A DNA stretch of 64,000 bases. Origin: Bacteroidota bacterium (GTDB lineage Bacteria; Bacteroidota; Bacteroidia; Bacteroidales; VadinHA17). The position numbers were made by a program, and so were the translations under genes. Where the stretch lies: the NCBI GenBank assembly GCA_029547705.1, contig JAKPOU010000065.1, positions 1 through 64,000 of the forward strand, given 5' to 3'. Every line of letters starts with the position of its first letter. Within the stretch, counting starts at the first letter, position 1. The notes below the pieces were generated by a model. That model did not search any database and was not told the origin of the DNA. It saw only the letters and a list, made by a program, of their open reading frames with translations. This document shows, in pieces, positions 1-7,404 of this stretch.

Positions 1-136
1 TTTGCGGGAGAGTCCTGGTTCTTTAAGATACAAGAGTTTGATTCAGTAGCTCAGCAGGTAGAGCATCCCGCTTTGCGGGAGAGTCCTGGTTCTTTAAGAT
101 ACAAGAGTTTGATTCAGTAGCTCAGCAGGTAGAGCA
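1..136 (+). repeat. 71-bp tandem repeat built from tRNA-Lys-like sequence
   Basis: Bases 1-65 recur without a visible mismatch at 72-136, a period of 71 bp. Each unit has the 5' half of a tRNA-Lys-like gene, a hairpin (TCCCGCTTTGCGGGA) where the anticodon arm should be, a truncated T-arm start, and a 21-base spacer that precedes the next GATTCAG acceptor start. The last unit runs into the intact tRNA-Lys gene at 111. The window begins inside the array, so more units may lie to the left. Confidence 0.85.
40..89 (+). pseudogene. tRNA-Lys-like fragment lacking T arm and 3' acceptor
   Basis: This copy matches the intact tRNA-Lys through the acceptor 5' strand, the D arm and base 26 (40-65). The anticodon arm is then replaced by a near-perfect hairpin with loop CTTTG, and the copy stops after GTCCTGG. 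It has no T loop and no acceptor 3' strand, so it cannot fold as a tRNA. It is either decay or a by-product of the duplication that made the 71-bp array. Confidence 0.7.
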
Positions 137-183
137 CATCCCTTTTAAGGATGGGGTCCTGGGTTCGAATCCCAGCTGAATCA
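111..183 (+). tRNA. tRNA-Lys (anticodon TTT)
   Basis: A complete 73-base cloverleaf is visible. The acceptor stem GATTCAG/CTGAATC pairs at all 7 positions. The D stem is GCTC/GAGC. The anticodon stem CATCC/GGATG encloses loop CTTTTAA, giving anticodon TTT (Lys). The variable region is GGGTC, and the T stem CTGGG/CCCAG encloses TTCGAAT. The discriminator is A and CCA is not encoded. An intrinsic terminator begins two bases downstream. It is the only intact tRNA among the related copies in 1-374. Confidence 0.97.
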
Positions 184-184
184 C

Positions 185-220
185 AAAAAAGAGGAATTTT
201 CATTAACTTCCTCTTTTTTT
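185..220 (+). terminator. intrinsic terminator of tRNA-Lys
   Basis: An A6-GAGGAA arm pairs with TTCCTC-T7 across a short AT-rich loop. It lies directly after the tRNA. Nearly the same hairpin is repeated at 376-412 after the tRNA pseudogene, showing that terminator and tRNA 3' half were duplicated together. Confidence 0.85.
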
Positions 221-290
221 GTTTGTATATCTATGGTTCTTGTGCTTTTTATTCTCTACAGTAAATCAAGGACACAAATCATTTAAATTA
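221..290 (+). pseudogene. deleted remnant of a GIY-YIG gene 5' end
   Basis: The bases after the first terminator align with those after the second one. Both share GTTT.TATA, then CTTGTGCT, then a stretch like ATTCTCTACAGTAAATC, then ACACAAATCATTTAAA. The intact gene at 441 has about 11 and 20 extra bases between these blocks. No reading frame survives here. I infer that an earlier tRNA-terminator-GIY-YIG unit has decayed. Confidence 0.65.
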
Positions 291-299
291 CTTCCGGCA

Positions 300-374
300 G
301 ATTACGCACACTATTTGGCAGGCAGAGCATCCCGCTTTGCGGGAGGGTCCTGGGTTCGAATCCCAGCTGGATCA
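300..374 (+). pseudogene. tRNA pseudogene with intact 3' half
   Basis: The T arm (CTGGG TTCGAAT CCCAG) and the acceptor 3' strand CTGGATC plus A are intact. The 5' strand reads GATTACG, which does not pair with CTGGATC, and the D stem GCTC is missing. The anticodon arm is the same TCCCGCTTTGCGGGA hairpin seen in the array at 66-80, with no T33 or usable anticodon in a 7-base loop. A tRNA gene finder could report it as a low-scoring or pseudo tRNA. Confidence 0.75.
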
Positions 375-375
375 C

Positions 376-412
376 AAAAAAGAGGAAATTTTCATTAACT
401 TCCTCTTTTTTT
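376..412 (+). terminator. second copy of the tRNA terminator
   Basis: The A-rich GAGGAAA arm pairs with TTTCCTC followed by T7, nearly identical to the hairpin at 185-220. The following GIY-YIG gene starts 28 bases later, so its transcription must either read through or start in the gap. Confidence 0.75.
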
Positions 413-440
413 GTTTCTATACGCTAAGTTTTCTTGTGCT

Positions 441-680
441 ATGTATTCTGTTTATATTCTTTACAGCAAATCGTCTGACAGGTATTATGTGGGTTACACA
501 AATGATTTAAAAAGACTTGTTGCCGAACATAACAGAAAAAAAGGGAAATATACTGATGCCGGCATCCCATGGGAAATTGTTCACTCCGAACAGGATTTAA
601 GCGGAAAAAAATGCGGGAGAATTTTGTTAAGAAGGAAATGCATAAAAGCAGGAAACCCGGAAATAGCTGAAAAATTATAA
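441..680 (+). CDS. small GIY-YIG nuclease family protein, probably frameshifted C-terminus
   Basis: The N-terminus MYSVYILYSK...YYVGYTNDLKRL...HN is the GIY-YIG fold core: the first Tyr in VYIL, the second in YVGYT, and Arg and His on the following helix, as in the short UvrC-like nucleases common in Bacteroidota. I chose ATG 441 because the upstream TTG at 411 lies in the terminator T-tract. After IPWEIVHSEQ the sequence stops resembling the family. The expected ending, with a catalytic Glu helix (like EALKREKEI) and then SRKYIEKLI, appears in pieces in other frames: KSRK in one and EIAEKL in the annotated one. I infer indels and probably loss of nuclease activity. Such genes are often found beside tRNA genes; the function of this group is not established. 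Confidence 0.7.
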   Translation: MYSVYILYSKSSDRYYVGYTNDLKRLVAEHNRKKGKYTDAGIPWEIVHSEQDLSGKKCGRILLRRKCIKAGNPEIAEKL

Positions 681-925
681 AAAGTTAATAGTCATGAATA
701 AAAAATAATAATCATATAAATTTGATTATCTAATATATGCATATCAATAACTGAAGTAATTAATTATATACATTCTGCTATATAATTTCGGGTTTATCTG
801 TAAAAGAAATAACCTTCAGCGCAGTTGAAAGACATATTGAAATATTAATCAACTAAAGCAACAATCTGGTGGGATATTACTTAATAATCCTGATTGAGTA
901 AAGGAATGATTGAGTAGAAAGTCTC

Positions 926-3247
926 CTATTCGACATTTCCTATTTTAGTTGTCCGTTTTCCGGAATAATCAAGAAATGTTTTGCCGGTATTGTCCTTAAT
1001 ATCGGAGTTTGCATCCCTTTCGAGCAGCAATTTGATTACATTCTCATGGCCGTTCTGTGCAGCAATTATCAGTGCTGTTGCGCCGTCAGATCGTTGAAGG
1101 TCAATCTTTGCTCCCCTGTCAAGCAATAATTTTACAGCTTCAGAATGTCCGTTAAGGGATGCCAGCATAAGGGCACTGAAACCGTCAGACCGCTGCAGAT
1201 CAATCAGAGCGCCACTGTCCAGCAGCTGACCGATAATGCCGGCATAACCGTTGATGGATGCCTGCATCAGGGGACTGATACTGTCTTTGCCGAGCAAATT
1301 GACCCGGGCACCCTTTTCTAAAAGCATTTTAACGATTTCACTGCTTCCTGCCCGGGATGCCATCATAAGCAAGGTATATCCTTCGGAATCTATTAAATCT
1401 GGATTAATCTCCTTTTCAAGCAGTATTTGCGAAACTTCACTATTACCCTTCTGGGTCGCAAGGAACAAGGCTGTGGCCCCGGCATTATTTCTGATATCGG
1501 GATCCGCTCCCCTTTCCATCAGCAATCTGACAGTTTCTGCATGTCCGTTTATTGCTGCCTGCATCAATGCCGTTGTCTGAAACGATTTCTCCTGAGCATT
1601 TATGTCAGCCCCTTTGTCAAGAAGGAAGTTTACAGCCGCATTAAATCCGTTCTGAGCTGCAATTATCAGGGAAGTCATTCCGTCGTTGCGATTAAGATCC
1701 ATATCAGCCCCGTTTTCCAGAAGCAACTTCATCGCATCGGCATAACCGCCCTGGGATGCGCAGATCAGTGCAGTCGCCCCGTCATTGCGTATAACATTTA
1801 CATCAGCACCTTTGGATATTAACAGCCTGACAACATCCGTTCTTCCCTTTGCTGCTGCCCAGATCAGCGCATCAGCACCACTGTTGTCTTTTATATGCAG
1901 ATCAGCCCCCTTTTCCAGAAGGAGCCTGACAAGATCCGTCTGACCGTTTTGGGAAGAAAAAATGAGGGCTGTAGTTCCGTCCGAACTGCGAGAGTTAATA
2001 TTGATTCCTTCAGCCAGAATCATTCTGACGATTTCTGAATGACCATTCATGGATGCAACCATCAGTGGGTTGAACCTGAAGGTTTTATCAAAATCAAAAT
2101 GCAGATCGTTTTTGAGTAAAAGTTTTACCGGCTCAATGTGTCCGCTGTTTGCGGCACGGACAAAAGCCGTTTTCTTGTTTGATTCTGTTTCCAGACCGAT
2201 ATTCGGACCGGGTTTTATCAGTAACCTGACAACCTCAAGGCTTCCGTTCTGGGCTGAAGCTATCACAGCAGTCAAGTTTCCCAGTGTTTCAATATCAGGA
2301 ACCTGACCCTCATACAATACGGATCTTAATGTCCGGGAAATCCTGTCCTGTGCGTTTATGACAATTGCATTCGTCCAGTCACTGTCACTTATGTGGGCTC
2401 CTCTTTCAAGGAGAAGTTTTACAATCCTGGAATAGCCGTTTAATGCTGCAATAAAAAGAGAATTTCCGCCATCCGTACATTTCAGGTTCGGATCGGCACC
2501 TCTGTCCAGCAGCAGTTTAGCAATGTTGTAATGCCCTCTCAGCGAGGCCACGAATAAGGGCGTGGATCCATCTGAATTCTGAAGATTCAAGTCTGCTCCC
2601 TGATCCAGGAGGAATGTGACAATCTCTTCGTGTCCCTCAAGTGCTGCCTGAGTCAGGGCATTTGTTGAATACTGCCCGTGACCGGTTTCGACAGATGCAC
2701 CTTTGTCTGTCAGTAGCCTGACTATTTCAGAATGTCCGTTCTGGGCAGCCACCATCAGAGCAGTAAATCCGTCAACTGCCCTCAGATCGGGATGCGCCCC
2801 CCTGTTAAGCAATAATCTGACAACACCGAGATGGCCGTTCTGAGCAGCCACCATCAGTGATGTAAAGCCATCAGCCGCCTGAACATCCGGATCAACCCCG
2901 TGTTTAAGCAGAAGCCTCACAGTATTCTCATAACCGCCGTATGATGCAAACATAATGGCCGTAATTCCTTCAAGCGCCTTCAGATGAGGATCTGCACCCT
3001 TATTGATCAAAATCTTACAAGCCCTGGTGTATCCTCTTTCCGCTGCGTACATGATAAGGGATCTGCCGTATTCATCAGTATAAGAAGCCGAGTCAAGACG
3101 GCGTGCTTTAACAATAGCAGAATAATGATTCTTGTCTCTGATCGCATCCAGAAATTGCCGTATATCCGTATTCTGCTGAGCCTGAAGCAATATTGTAACC
3201 ATCAGAAATACGAGTCCTGTAATGATTTTTATACTAAATGTTTTCAT
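926..3247 (-). CDS. secreted ankyrin-repeat protein (about 21 repeats)
   Basis: The 773-residue protein begins with a signal peptide (about residues 1-23, ending near LLQAQ). It then consists almost entirely of ankyrin repeats of about 33 residues, recognisable by DG.TALM.AAQNGH followed by VRLLL..GAD. I count about 21 repeats plus a C-terminal cap; the eighth (around TNAIVINAQDR) is degenerate. There is no enzymatic domain. Ankyrin arrays bind proteins, so a periplasmic or exported scaffold or inhibitor is plausible, but no partner is visible: the gene stands alone between a tRNA region and a 581-base gap. Several repeats are closely similar (IDLQRSDG occurs twice near the end), suggesting growth by internal duplication. 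Confidence 0.88.
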   Translation of the reverse strand: MKTFSIKIITGLVFLMVTILLQAQQNTDIRQFLDAIRDKNHYSAIVKARRLDSASYTDEYGRSLIMYAAERGYTRACKILINKGADPHLKALEGITAIMFASYGGYENTVRLLLKHGVDPDVQAADGFTSLMVAAQNGHLGVVRLLLNRGAHPDLRAVDGFTALMVAAQNGHSEIVRLLTDKGASVETGHGQYSTNALTQAALEGHEEIVTFLLDQGADLNLQNSDGSTPLFVASLRGHYNIAKLLLDRGADPNLKCTDGGNSLFIAALNGYSRIVKLLLERGAHISDSDWTNAIVINAQDRISRTLRSVLYEGQVPDIETLGNLTAVIASAQNGSLEVVRLLIKPGPNIGLETESNKKTAFVRAANSGHIEPVKLLLKNDLHFDFDKTFRFNPLMVASMNGHSEIVRMILAEGININSRSSDGTTALIFSSQNGQTDLVRLLLEKGADLHIKDNSGADALIWAAAKGRTDVVRLLISKGADVNVIRNDGATALICASQGGYADAMKLLLENGADMDLNRNDGMTSLIIAAQNGFNAAVNFLLDKGADINAQEKSFQTTALMQAAINGHAETVRLLMERGADPDIRNNAGATALFLATQKGNSEVSQILLEKEINPDLIDSEGYTLLMMASRAGSSEIVKMLLEKGARVNLLGKDSISPLMQASINGYAGIIGQLLDSGALIDLQRSDGFSALMLASLNGHSEAVKLLLDRGAKIDLQRSDGATALIIAAQNGHENVIKLLLERDANSDIKDNTGKTFLDYSGKRTTKIGNVE

Positions 3248-3828
3248 GTGACAGGGTCTAGCTGATTGTAAAATTAATTATAAATATTAAACATTTGAGA
3301 ATAATCATTGGTTCTCTTCGGCCCTATCACAAAGGATGCTGAAGTTCAGGCAATAGTACAACACAATTATTTTATTCACTAACCAGCCTTAAAATCCTGT
3401 GCTTCAGAAAAAGGTATGGTGAGGTTTATATCAGAAGGCCCCCGCAAAGGAGAGAATTTGCCGGGAAATAAAATGAAAGGATTCTGCCCGCAGAAGTGCT
3501 TCAAAGGAATGTTTCCACAAATTGATTATCAAGAGTATTATCTAATAGCAGACATCAGAAAAGTATCTGCCAGCAGAAATGCTTGAAAGGAATGTTTTTG
3601 CAGATTGATCTTCAGGAGTGTTGTATTCTAAGCAATAAGTGAAAAGGATGATATCCTCCGGGAGGTGTTTAAACGGCTGTTTCCGGCAAAGAAAATTCAA
3701 AACAGCCCTGAACACAGAAAACTGATCAAATGGCTGTAATCCCTGCAGGAATCGCCGGCAGGGCCATTTTCGGCAGCTCTTGAAAATAAAACGGGAGCCT
3801 GCAGTGTAATTGAAATCGTGTTCCGGGA
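3248..3828. other. 581-base gap with a decayed direct repeat, no intact gene
   Basis: No intact reading frame of convincing length is present. The only structure I see is the diverged direct repeat at 3484-3545 and 3567-3631 (listed separately). Short open stretches on the plus strand after 3470 suggest an eroded coding region, but no family is recognisable. Confidence 0.5.
3484..3631 (+). repeat. diverged direct repeat, two copies 83 bp apart
   Basis: Copy 1 (3484-3545) and copy 2 (3567-3631) share CTGCC.GCAGAA.TGCTT, then AAAGGAATGTTT, then CA.ATTGAT..TCA.GAGT. Read in the plus frame they give similar peptides, CPQKCFKGMFPQID and CQQKCLKGMFLQID, interrupted by stops. This looks like an old coding duplication that has decayed. 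No function can be assigned. Confidence 0.6.
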
Positions 3829-4299
3829 TCAGCTGGAGAGGACCGGTATTTGTCTGTTGATTGATTCTTCCAGTGAAATCAGGGTTTCCGTTCTTGTTAT
3901 TCCCGGAATATTCTGGATCTTTTCTGTAAGGATATCCCGCAAATGCTCATTATCGCGCGTATAGACTTTCAGAAACAGGGAATAGTTTCCTGTTGTATAA
4001 TGACATTCAATTATTTCAGGTATTTCCTTGAATTTGGTGATCACTTTGCGGAAATTGCCCGGGTGATCAAGAAATATTCCTATATAGGCACAGGTTTTAA
4101 AACCTACCATTGCGGGATCAACCTTAAACTCGGACCCCCTGATGACACCCAGGCGTATCAGACGCTGTACCCTCTGGTGTATTGCTGCTCCGGAAACGCC
4201 ACATTCCCTGGCCACTTCCAGATAGGGAATCCTGGCATTCTTGGTTATTATGTCCAGAATTTTTCTGTCAAGGTTATCAATTTGTAAATTATCTCCCAT
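3829..4299 (-). CDS. Lrp/AsnC family transcriptional regulator
   Basis: The 156-residue protein has the usual family length. An N-terminal winged helix-turn-helix (about residues 8-60, LDRKILDIITKNARIPYLEV and VSGAAIHQRVQRL) is followed by an AsnC/RAM ligand-binding domain (about 70-145). Lrp-type proteins form octamers or dimers and respond to amino acids. The ligand cannot be read from sequence. It is on the same strand as pyrD, 155 bases downstream of pyrD's start region only in map order, so it is probably transcribed alone from the AT-rich gap at 4300-4454. Confidence 0.92.
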   Translation of the reverse strand: MGDNLQIDNLDRKILDIITKNARIPYLEVARECGVSGAAIHQRVQRLIRLGVIRGSEFKVDPAMVGFKTCAYIGIFLDHPGNFRKVITKFKEIPEIIECHYTTGNYSLFLKVYTRDNEHLRDILTEKIQNIPGITRTETLISLEESINRQIPVLSS

Positions 4300-4454
4300 T
4301 ATTATTAGTTTTAATCAATACAATCAAAGAAATCCTGAGTTTATTTAAAAAAATCAAGCAAAAGATAACAATAATTATTCTTAATAACAATGTGATTATA
4401 CCGGAAAAAAATAAAATGGAAAATAAATGATTCAGGAATATAATTTATTGAATA

Positions 4455-5366
4455 TTAATTGTTTATGTATCCGATTATCTCTCTGATATCTGAAAAACCT
4501 TTTTCATTCAGGTAATTTTCGATACCTTTTAGGATATCGATTGTTACCGCGGGGTTAATAAATGACGCTGTACCCACCTGGATTGCAGAGGCCCCTGCCA
4601 GGAAAAATTCAATTGCATCCCGGGAATTCATTATTCCTCCCAGACCAATTACGGGAATCCTGACAGCCTTCGCTACCTGCCATACCATACGCAGGGCAAC
4701 CGGCTTGACAGCCGGACCTGACAGTCCTCCGGTAACAGTGGCAAGCGAGGGTTTCATTCTTTTGACATCCACAGCCATGCCAAGAAGGGTATTGATAAGT
4801 GAAACCGAATCAGCCCCTTCTTCTTCAGCAATCAGTGCAAACTCAACAATGTCTGTTACATTGGGAGAAAGCTTCACTATCAGTTGTTTCGAATAAACCT
4901 TCCTGACTTCCCTTATCACCTCCCGGGCTGATTTCGGATCCGTGCCAAAGATCATACCTCCCTTTTTAACATTCGGACAGGAGATATTAAGTTCTATTGC
5001 CGGGATTTTCTCCAGAGCATTGATTCTGCCGGCCAGGGTCACATAATCTTCGACATAGCTGCCGTTCACATTTACAATGACATTTGTATTGAATTCTGAA
5101 ACAACCGGATAGATGTTCTTTTCAAAATGATCAATACCCTTGTTCTGAAGGCCCACTGAATTAAGCATGCCGGCAGGTGTTTCTGCCATACGGGGATAGG
5201 GGTTTCCCTCGCGGACTTCCAGTGTTGTGGCTTTCAGAACGATTCCTCCGAGCTGTGAAATATCAAAAAAGTCCCTGAATTCAACTCCGTATCCAAAAGT
5301 ACCGGATGCAGCCAGTACAGGATTTTTAAAATGGAGATCGTTTATATTAAAATCAAGTTTTACCAT
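4455..5366 (-). CDS. pyrD: dihydroorotate dehydrogenase B, catalytic subunit
   Basis: This 303-residue FMN enzyme oxidises dihydroorotate to orotate in pyrimidine synthesis. The class 1 motif NISCPN carries the catalytic Cys130, the residue used by class 1 enzymes in place of the class 2 serine. The C-terminal [14 protein letters not shown] and [10 protein letters not shown] motifs bind the FMN phosphate. The partner gene pyrK overlaps its start by 7 bases (5360-5366), which supports the heterotetrameric, NAD-linked class 1B form. Both are probably transcribed from a promoter at 6146-6153. Confidence 0.96.
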   Translation of the reverse strand: MVKLDFNINDLHFKNPVLAASGTFGYGVEFRDFFDISQLGGIVLKATTLEVREGNPYPRMAETPAGMLNSVGLQNKGIDHFEKNIYPVVSEFNTNVIVNVNGSYVEDYVTLAGRINALEKIPAIELNISCPNVKKGGMIFGTDPKSAREVIREVRKVYSKQLIVKLSPNVTDIVEFALIAEEEGADSVSLINTLLGMAVDVKRMKPSLATVTGGLSGPAVKPVALRMVWQVAKAVRIPVIGLGGIMNSRDAIEFFLAGASAIQVGTASFINPAVTIDILKGIENYLNEKGFSDIREIIGYINN

Positions 5367-6127
5367 TTAAGGTCATTGATATTGAACACCGGTCCTTCCG
5401 TACATGTACAAAGATTACCCCTGACTGTTTCAACGGTACAACAGAGACATACTCCTATACCGCAGGCCATAAGGTTTTCCAGTGAGACTTCGCATCTGAC
5501 CGAATTGGCCCTGCAATATGCTGCCATCGCTTTCATCATAGGCTCGGGTCCGCAGCAGTAAACGACATCATATCTGTTTGCAGTGAGCACAGGGTGATCG
5601 GTGATGAAGCCCTTTTTCCCCATTGAGCCATCCTCGGTTGTAAGAAATATCCGCCCCAGAGCGGCATATTCATCATATTCCATTACTCGTTCACTGCTTC
5701 TGAAACCAAGCAGAATATCGGGAGTAAAACCATTTTCATTGAGATATCTGGCCAGGAACAGCAGAGGTGCTATTCCGCAGCCACCACCCGCAAGAAGGAT
5801 GTTTTCATTCTTTTCGGGCAGGGAAAAGGAATTGCCCAGGGGATAAATAACATTAATTGAATCGCCTGTGGACAATCGTGAAAGGGTTTCGGTTCCTTTC
5901 CCGGCAATCTGGATAAGAAGTCTGAAGGTATTTCCTGAATAATTGACATCATGAACGGAAAACGGACGCCTGAGAAATGTTTCCGGACTGCCATCGACTT
6001 TGACCTGGACGAACTGCCCGGGTTTCATTTCCGGCAGTTTTCCCTGGGAAGTAAGCCTGAGCAGAAAATAATCCTTGTTAATCTTTTTATTCTCAACAAC
6101 TCTGAGAGATTCGATCCGTTTTGTCAT
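5360..6127 (-). CDS. pyrK: dihydroorotate dehydrogenase B, electron transfer subunit
   Basis: The 255-residue protein carries an FAD-binding ferredoxin-reductase-like domain (RRPFSV at about 53-58), an NAD-binding domain (GGGCGIA at 114-120) and a C-terminal [2Fe-2S] site. Candidate ligands are C222, C227, C230 and C242 (spacing 4, 2 and 11). It passes electrons from PyrD's FMN to NAD. It overlaps pyrD by 7 bases, so translation is probably coupled. Extra cysteines (C229, C240) make the exact ligand set uncertain. Confidence 0.96.
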   Translation of the reverse strand: MTKRIESLRVVENKKINKDYFLLRLTSQGKLPEMKPGQFVQVKVDGSPETFLRRPFSVHDVNYSGNTFRLLIQIAGKGTETLSRLSTGDSINVIYPLGNSFSLPEKNENILLAGGGCGIAPLLFLARYLNENGFTPDILLGFRSSERVMEYDEYAALGRIFLTTEDGSMGKKGFITDHPVLTANRYDVVYCCGPEPMMKAMAAYCRANSVRCEVSLENLMACGIGVCLCCTVETVRGNLCTCTEGPVFNINDLKW

Positions 6128-6145
6128 TCAGGCAGAAATTTCAGG

Positions 6146-6153
6146 CAAATATA
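6146..6153 (-). promoter_or_regulatory. -7 box for pyrK-pyrD
   Basis: On the minus strand this reads TATATTTG, a perfect TAnnTTTG Bacteroidota -7 box, 18 bases before the pyrK start and directly after the stop of the XRE gene. It suggests pyrKD can be transcribed independently of that gene. Confidence 0.6.
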
Positions 6154-6570
6154 CTATTCTTTTTCCGGGTAATATTCCCTGAAACTGCTATTCGTGTAGA
6201 ACCACACAATCTTTTCAACTGCCGGGGATGAAGTTTCCTTCTCCCTTTCGGGAGTTTCTTCTGAAATAATCTCCTTTACCGGTTCCTTTACATCTGTAAT
6301 TCCACTGTCAGACGGAAATATTTCTTCCTGAAGCTGACTGAACAGATCCGGTGCAGACTGTTTTCTGTACATCTGCTCACGGCCGAAAAGCAGCCATTCC
6401 GGAGAGATATAGGTATATTTCTCAAGCATTTTCAGGACGAAATCCAGGCTTGGTTTGTTCCGTCCCGACAGAATATGGGAAATACCCGACGGCTGTACCC
6501 CTATTTCTTCAGCAAACTGTGCCGAAGTCTTGTTCTCGGCCTTTAAAAATTCAAGTATTCGTTCTTTCAT
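6154..6570 (-). CDS. XRE-family helix-turn-helix regulator
   Basis: The 138-residue protein has an N-terminal HTH_3 domain (about residues 4-60) with a recognition-helix region VQPSGISHILSGRNKPS, followed by SPEWLLFG, then an acidic low-complexity region and a short aromatic C-terminus. It has no peptidase or ligand domain. The upstream gap holds palindromes of the form TTTACAnnTGTAAA, the nearest 14 bases before the ATG, which suggests autoregulation. It lies 26 bases upstream of pyrK on the same strand, but pyrK has its own promoter, so a link to pyrimidine control is only possible. Confidence 0.88.
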   Translation of the reverse strand: MKERILEFLKAENKTSAQFAEEIGVQPSGISHILSGRNKPSLDFVLKMLEKYTYISPEWLLFGREQMYRKQSAPDLFSQLQEEIFPSDSGITDVKEPVKEIISEETPEREKETSSPAVEKIVWFYTNSSFREYYPEKE

Positions 6571-6583
6571 GGATCACTATTGT

Positions 6584-6644
6584 ATTACAAATGTAAACAA
6601 TTAACAATTCACATGCATAACTTTTATTGATTTACAGATGTAAT
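6584..6644. promoter_or_regulatory. two operator-like palindromes upstream of the XRE gene
   Basis: ATTACAAATGTAAA (6584-6597) and TTTACAGATGTAAT (6631-6644) both fit the palindrome TTTACAnnTGTAAA with one mismatch each. They lie 14 and 61 bases before the XRE start codon, where an autorepressor would bind. Binding by this XRE protein is inferred. Confidence 0.55.
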
Positions 6645-6922
6645 TTTGAATTATCGCGAGAATGTTTTTATCGATAAATTTCTTTTTTATTAATAAGATT
6701 ATTCCCGAAATTGCAGATAGAAATAGCAAATATAATTGATGTCTTACTGGAGATTAGCTGAATATTCTACAGGAACACAGTTTTTTAAGATGAATTTCTA
6801 AAGTAATTTGACTGTTCAGAGCAGGAAATTAATGATTCCATGTCTGTAAAAGTATAGAAAACAAGTATTAAATTACTGATAACAAGTCAAATATCAAATT
6901 AAGTAAATATAATACCATATAA

Positions 6923-7006
6923 TTTACAGATGTAAACCAGAATTGTTAATTAAATGGTTTACGTGTGTGAACACAATAATTGAATTTTGATGTTTACAAA
7001 TGTGAA
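6923..7006. promoter_or_regulatory. three operator-like palindromes with exact 35-bp spacing
   Basis: TTTACAGATGTAAA (6923-6936, perfect palindrome), TTTACGTGTGTGAA (6958-6971) and TTTACAAATGTGAA (6993-7006) start exactly 35 bases apart, and the intervening AT-rich bases are also partly similar. They share the consensus of the two sites nearer the XRE gene. The array could regulate the XRE gene, the cls gene 400 bases to the right, or act as an iteron-like element. Confidence 0.55.
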
Positions 7007-7404
7007 TTAATGATTTTGCCATATTTTCTGATGCATTATCCAAATGAATTAGTCAACATGTCTTTTTCGACGATATTTCAGGCCTTAAATCTTCTGTCTT
7101 TAAAAAACCGTTTAAAAACAGGTTATTCCGGAGCCATTCAAGAATATCTCTTTATGCTGCAGACAAAAGGTTCCGCTGTCATGTATCGTGCAAATTATAT
7201 TTCTTTCATTTTAAGCGCTTCATTCATGTGGTTTTTGATTAAACCCAGACTGACTGCCCCTCTTTTTGCTATTTTAGCAGGGCAGTCGTGATTGTTAATG
7301 AACCGTCTGCCTGCCTGGCTTTGAATAATCACCTTAATATATGTATTGCACTCACATTATAAACAAAGGATAAATATCTCCCTGTCAATATCAGAACATT
7401 ATTT
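7007..7404. other. gap upstream of cls with one inverted repeat
   Basis: No convincing gene is present. GACTGCCC (7252-7259) and GGGCAGTC (7280-7287) form an 8-bp stem that encloses a second small stem, TGCTA/TAGCA. No T-tract follows, so it is not a standard terminator. It may be structured RNA or a protein site. An open frame at about 6980-7291 has no recognisable features. Confidence 0.4.

Noticed and set aside
1..136. Possible CRISPR array
   Set aside because: The repeat units are head to tail with no unique spacers, and the sequence is tRNA-derived.
411..440. Upstream TTG start for the GIY-YIG gene
   Set aside because: The codon lies in the T-tract of the terminator at 376-412. The family start MYSVYIL fits ATG 441.
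3484..3631. Transposase remnant
   Set aside because: The peptides are too short and eroded to match a transposase, and no terminal inverted repeats were seen.
6980..7291. 103-codon open frame upstream of cls
   Set aside because: It has no recognisable domain or good ribosome site, starts in the operator array and covers the inverted repeat at 7252-7287.
6571..7404. Possible replication origin in the AT-rich gap with repeats
   Set aside because: I found no DnaA-box cluster (TTATCCACA type), and the repeats are palindromes like regulator sites. No dnaA or dnaN is near.
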